The notes below the pieces were generated by a model. The model ran no database searches. It was not told where the DNA came from and worked only from the letters and a program-made list of their open reading frames with translations. A stretch of 15,830 bases of DNA from Bacteroidales bacterium (lineage in GTDB: Bacteria > Bacteroidota > Bacteroidia > Bacteroidales > Porphyromonadaceae): contig SFHG01000036.1 of NCBI GenBank assembly GCA_004555765.1, forward strand, positions 1 to 15,830, written 5' to 3'. Shown piece after piece: positions 15,288-15,830 of the stretch; position 1 is the first letter of the stretch, and every line of letters begins with the position of its first letter. Both the position numbers and the translations under genes were made by a program.

Positions 15288-15305
15288 CGGGAAAGTCGCT
15301 TCCCG
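15288..15305 (-). other. Small 5' leader hairpin of nspC mRNA
   Basis: CGGGAA (15305-15300 read on the minus strand) pairs with TTCCCG (15293-15288) around a six-base loop. Given the -7 box at 15316-15309, transcription should start within a few bases of this stem, so the transcript would open with a hairpin. Such stems can protect mRNA 5' ends. The stem is only 6 bp, so it may be chance. Confidence 0.35.
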
Positions 15306-15308
15306 GTG

Positions 15309-15316
15309 CAAAGGTA
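15309..15316 (-). promoter_or_regulatory. Probable -7 box for the nspC operon
   Basis: On the minus strand this reads TACCTTTG followed by CACC, a full match to the Bacteroidota -7 consensus TAnnTTTG. It lies about 45 bases before the nspC start. The region 19-21 bases upstream shows only a weak -33 candidate. The same TACCTTTG octamer precedes the sirtuin gene. Confidence 0.55.
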
Positions 15317-15391
15317 CAGCTTTTTCGGTTAGCGCTTTCTAAGTTCCCATCGCACTTTCTCTCAGAAGAGCAAGGGAGGACACTACCCTAA

Positions 15392-15492
15392 GGTAAGTAC
15401 AAGGGGAAAATTTGGTACGTACCAAGAAAGAAAAAGCCTACGGAGCAAAGTTACTTCGAGATACAGACCGAGAAGATCTCCTCGTACAGACC
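15392..15492. repeat. 23-base-period repeat array 5, five units
   Basis: Units are ggtaagtac at 15392, ggtacgtacc (a perfect palindrome) at 15414, a degraded cctacggagc at 15437, gatacagacc at 15460 and cgtacagacc at 15483; steps are 22, 23, 23 and 23 bases. This is the longest and most degraded array. It begins 12 bases after the argC stop codon and lies upstream of the nspC promoter. Confidence 0.82.
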
Positions 15493-15504
15493 AAAATCAA
15501 TCCG

Positions 15505-15830
15505 TCAGAAGACAGAGGGCTTTATCTGAAGCCCTGTGGTCTCGACAAGCCCGAACATCAAGTTCATTATCTGTATCGCGTTTCCCGCGGCTCCTTTCAT
15601 CAAGTTATCCATCGTGGAGACGATGAGCAGACGGTCAGCGTGCTTGCTGACGTGAATGAGGAGAGCGTTGGTATTCACGGTGTCTCTGACATCGGGATAC
15701 TCGTCCACGATCTTTACAAAAGGCTTGTCTTTGAAGTATTCCTCATACATTTGGCGGATGACGGAGAGTTCGATATGGGTATTGAGGTACGCTGTGGTGT
15801 AGATGCCTCGGTTGTAATTGCCCCTCATGG
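15505..15830 (-). CDS. argC: N-acetyl-gamma-glutamyl-phosphate reductase, C-terminal part
   Basis: The gene enters from the right edge; the last 108 or so codons are present. ArgC reduces N-acetylglutamyl phosphate to the semialdehyde in arginine synthesis. The visible part carries the family's C-terminal pattern: RGIYTTAYL, then YEEYFKDKPFVKIVDEYPDVRDTVNTN, then RLLIVSTMDNLMKGAAGNAIQIMNLMFGLVETTGL with the conserved KGAAGxAIQxMN helix. The internal Met at 15828 is not the real start; upstream catalytic Cys and NADP domains lie outside the window. A repeat array follows its stop codon, so it is probably the last gene of its unit or a single gene. Confidence 0.93.
   Translation of the reverse strand, partial: MRGNYNRGIYTTAYLNTHIELSVIRQMYEEYFKDKPFVKIVDEYPDVRDTVNTNALLIHVSKHADRLLIVSTMDNLMKGAAGNAIQIMNLMFGLVETTGLQIKPSVF

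Overview
All genes lie on the minus strand. The window looks like the chromosome of a Bacteroidota species, most likely Porphyromonas or a close relative. Evidence: a FeoA-FeoB fusion with a small Cys-rich partner, a RicT-GldH gene pair, NspC-type polyamine synthesis, and Bacteroidota-type -7 boxes (TAnnTTTG) upstream of several units. The genes are ordinary core and housekeeping genes, tightly packed. I see no tRNA, rRNA, insertion sequence, prophage or CRISPR.

In transcription order, from high to low coordinates: (i) the 3' end of argC. (ii) A probable six-gene operon nspC - ftsY - rimO - HU/LysM membrane protein - queA - MATE/HPPK fusion (15264 to 7715), with gaps of at most 21 bases or ATGA overlaps. 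(iii) ricT - gldH (7470 to 5746). (iv) A polysaccharide flippase overlapping a glycosyltransferase-like gene (5610 to 3203). (v) feoAB plus a FeoB-associated Cys-rich membrane protein (2948 to 360). (vi) The 5' end of a Sir2-type deacylase gene, cut by the window edge.

The most notable signal is a short repeat family. Each of the five intergenic gaps longer than 100 bases holds one array of four or five copies of a roughly 10-base motif, GGTACAGACC or its reverse complement GGTCTGTACC. The copies are set 23 bases apart (22 to 24). Every array lies 12 to 30 bases downstream of the stop codon that ends one unit and upstream of the next. In four arrays the first and last copies are inverted relative to each other, giving discrete elements of about 79 bases. 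A sixth array lies inside the HU/LysM reading frame, where three 23-base units make exactly 23 codons. The 23-base period recalls the BrickBuilt minisatellites I remember being described in P. gingivalis, but I could not compare sequences.

Other points of interest: a MATE transporter fused to an HPPK (FolK)-like domain that lacks one catalytic arginine; a protein with HU-like domains, a membrane helix and a LysM domain that could join DNA to the cell wall; and a sirtuin lacking the Tyr/Arg pair of class III deacylases.
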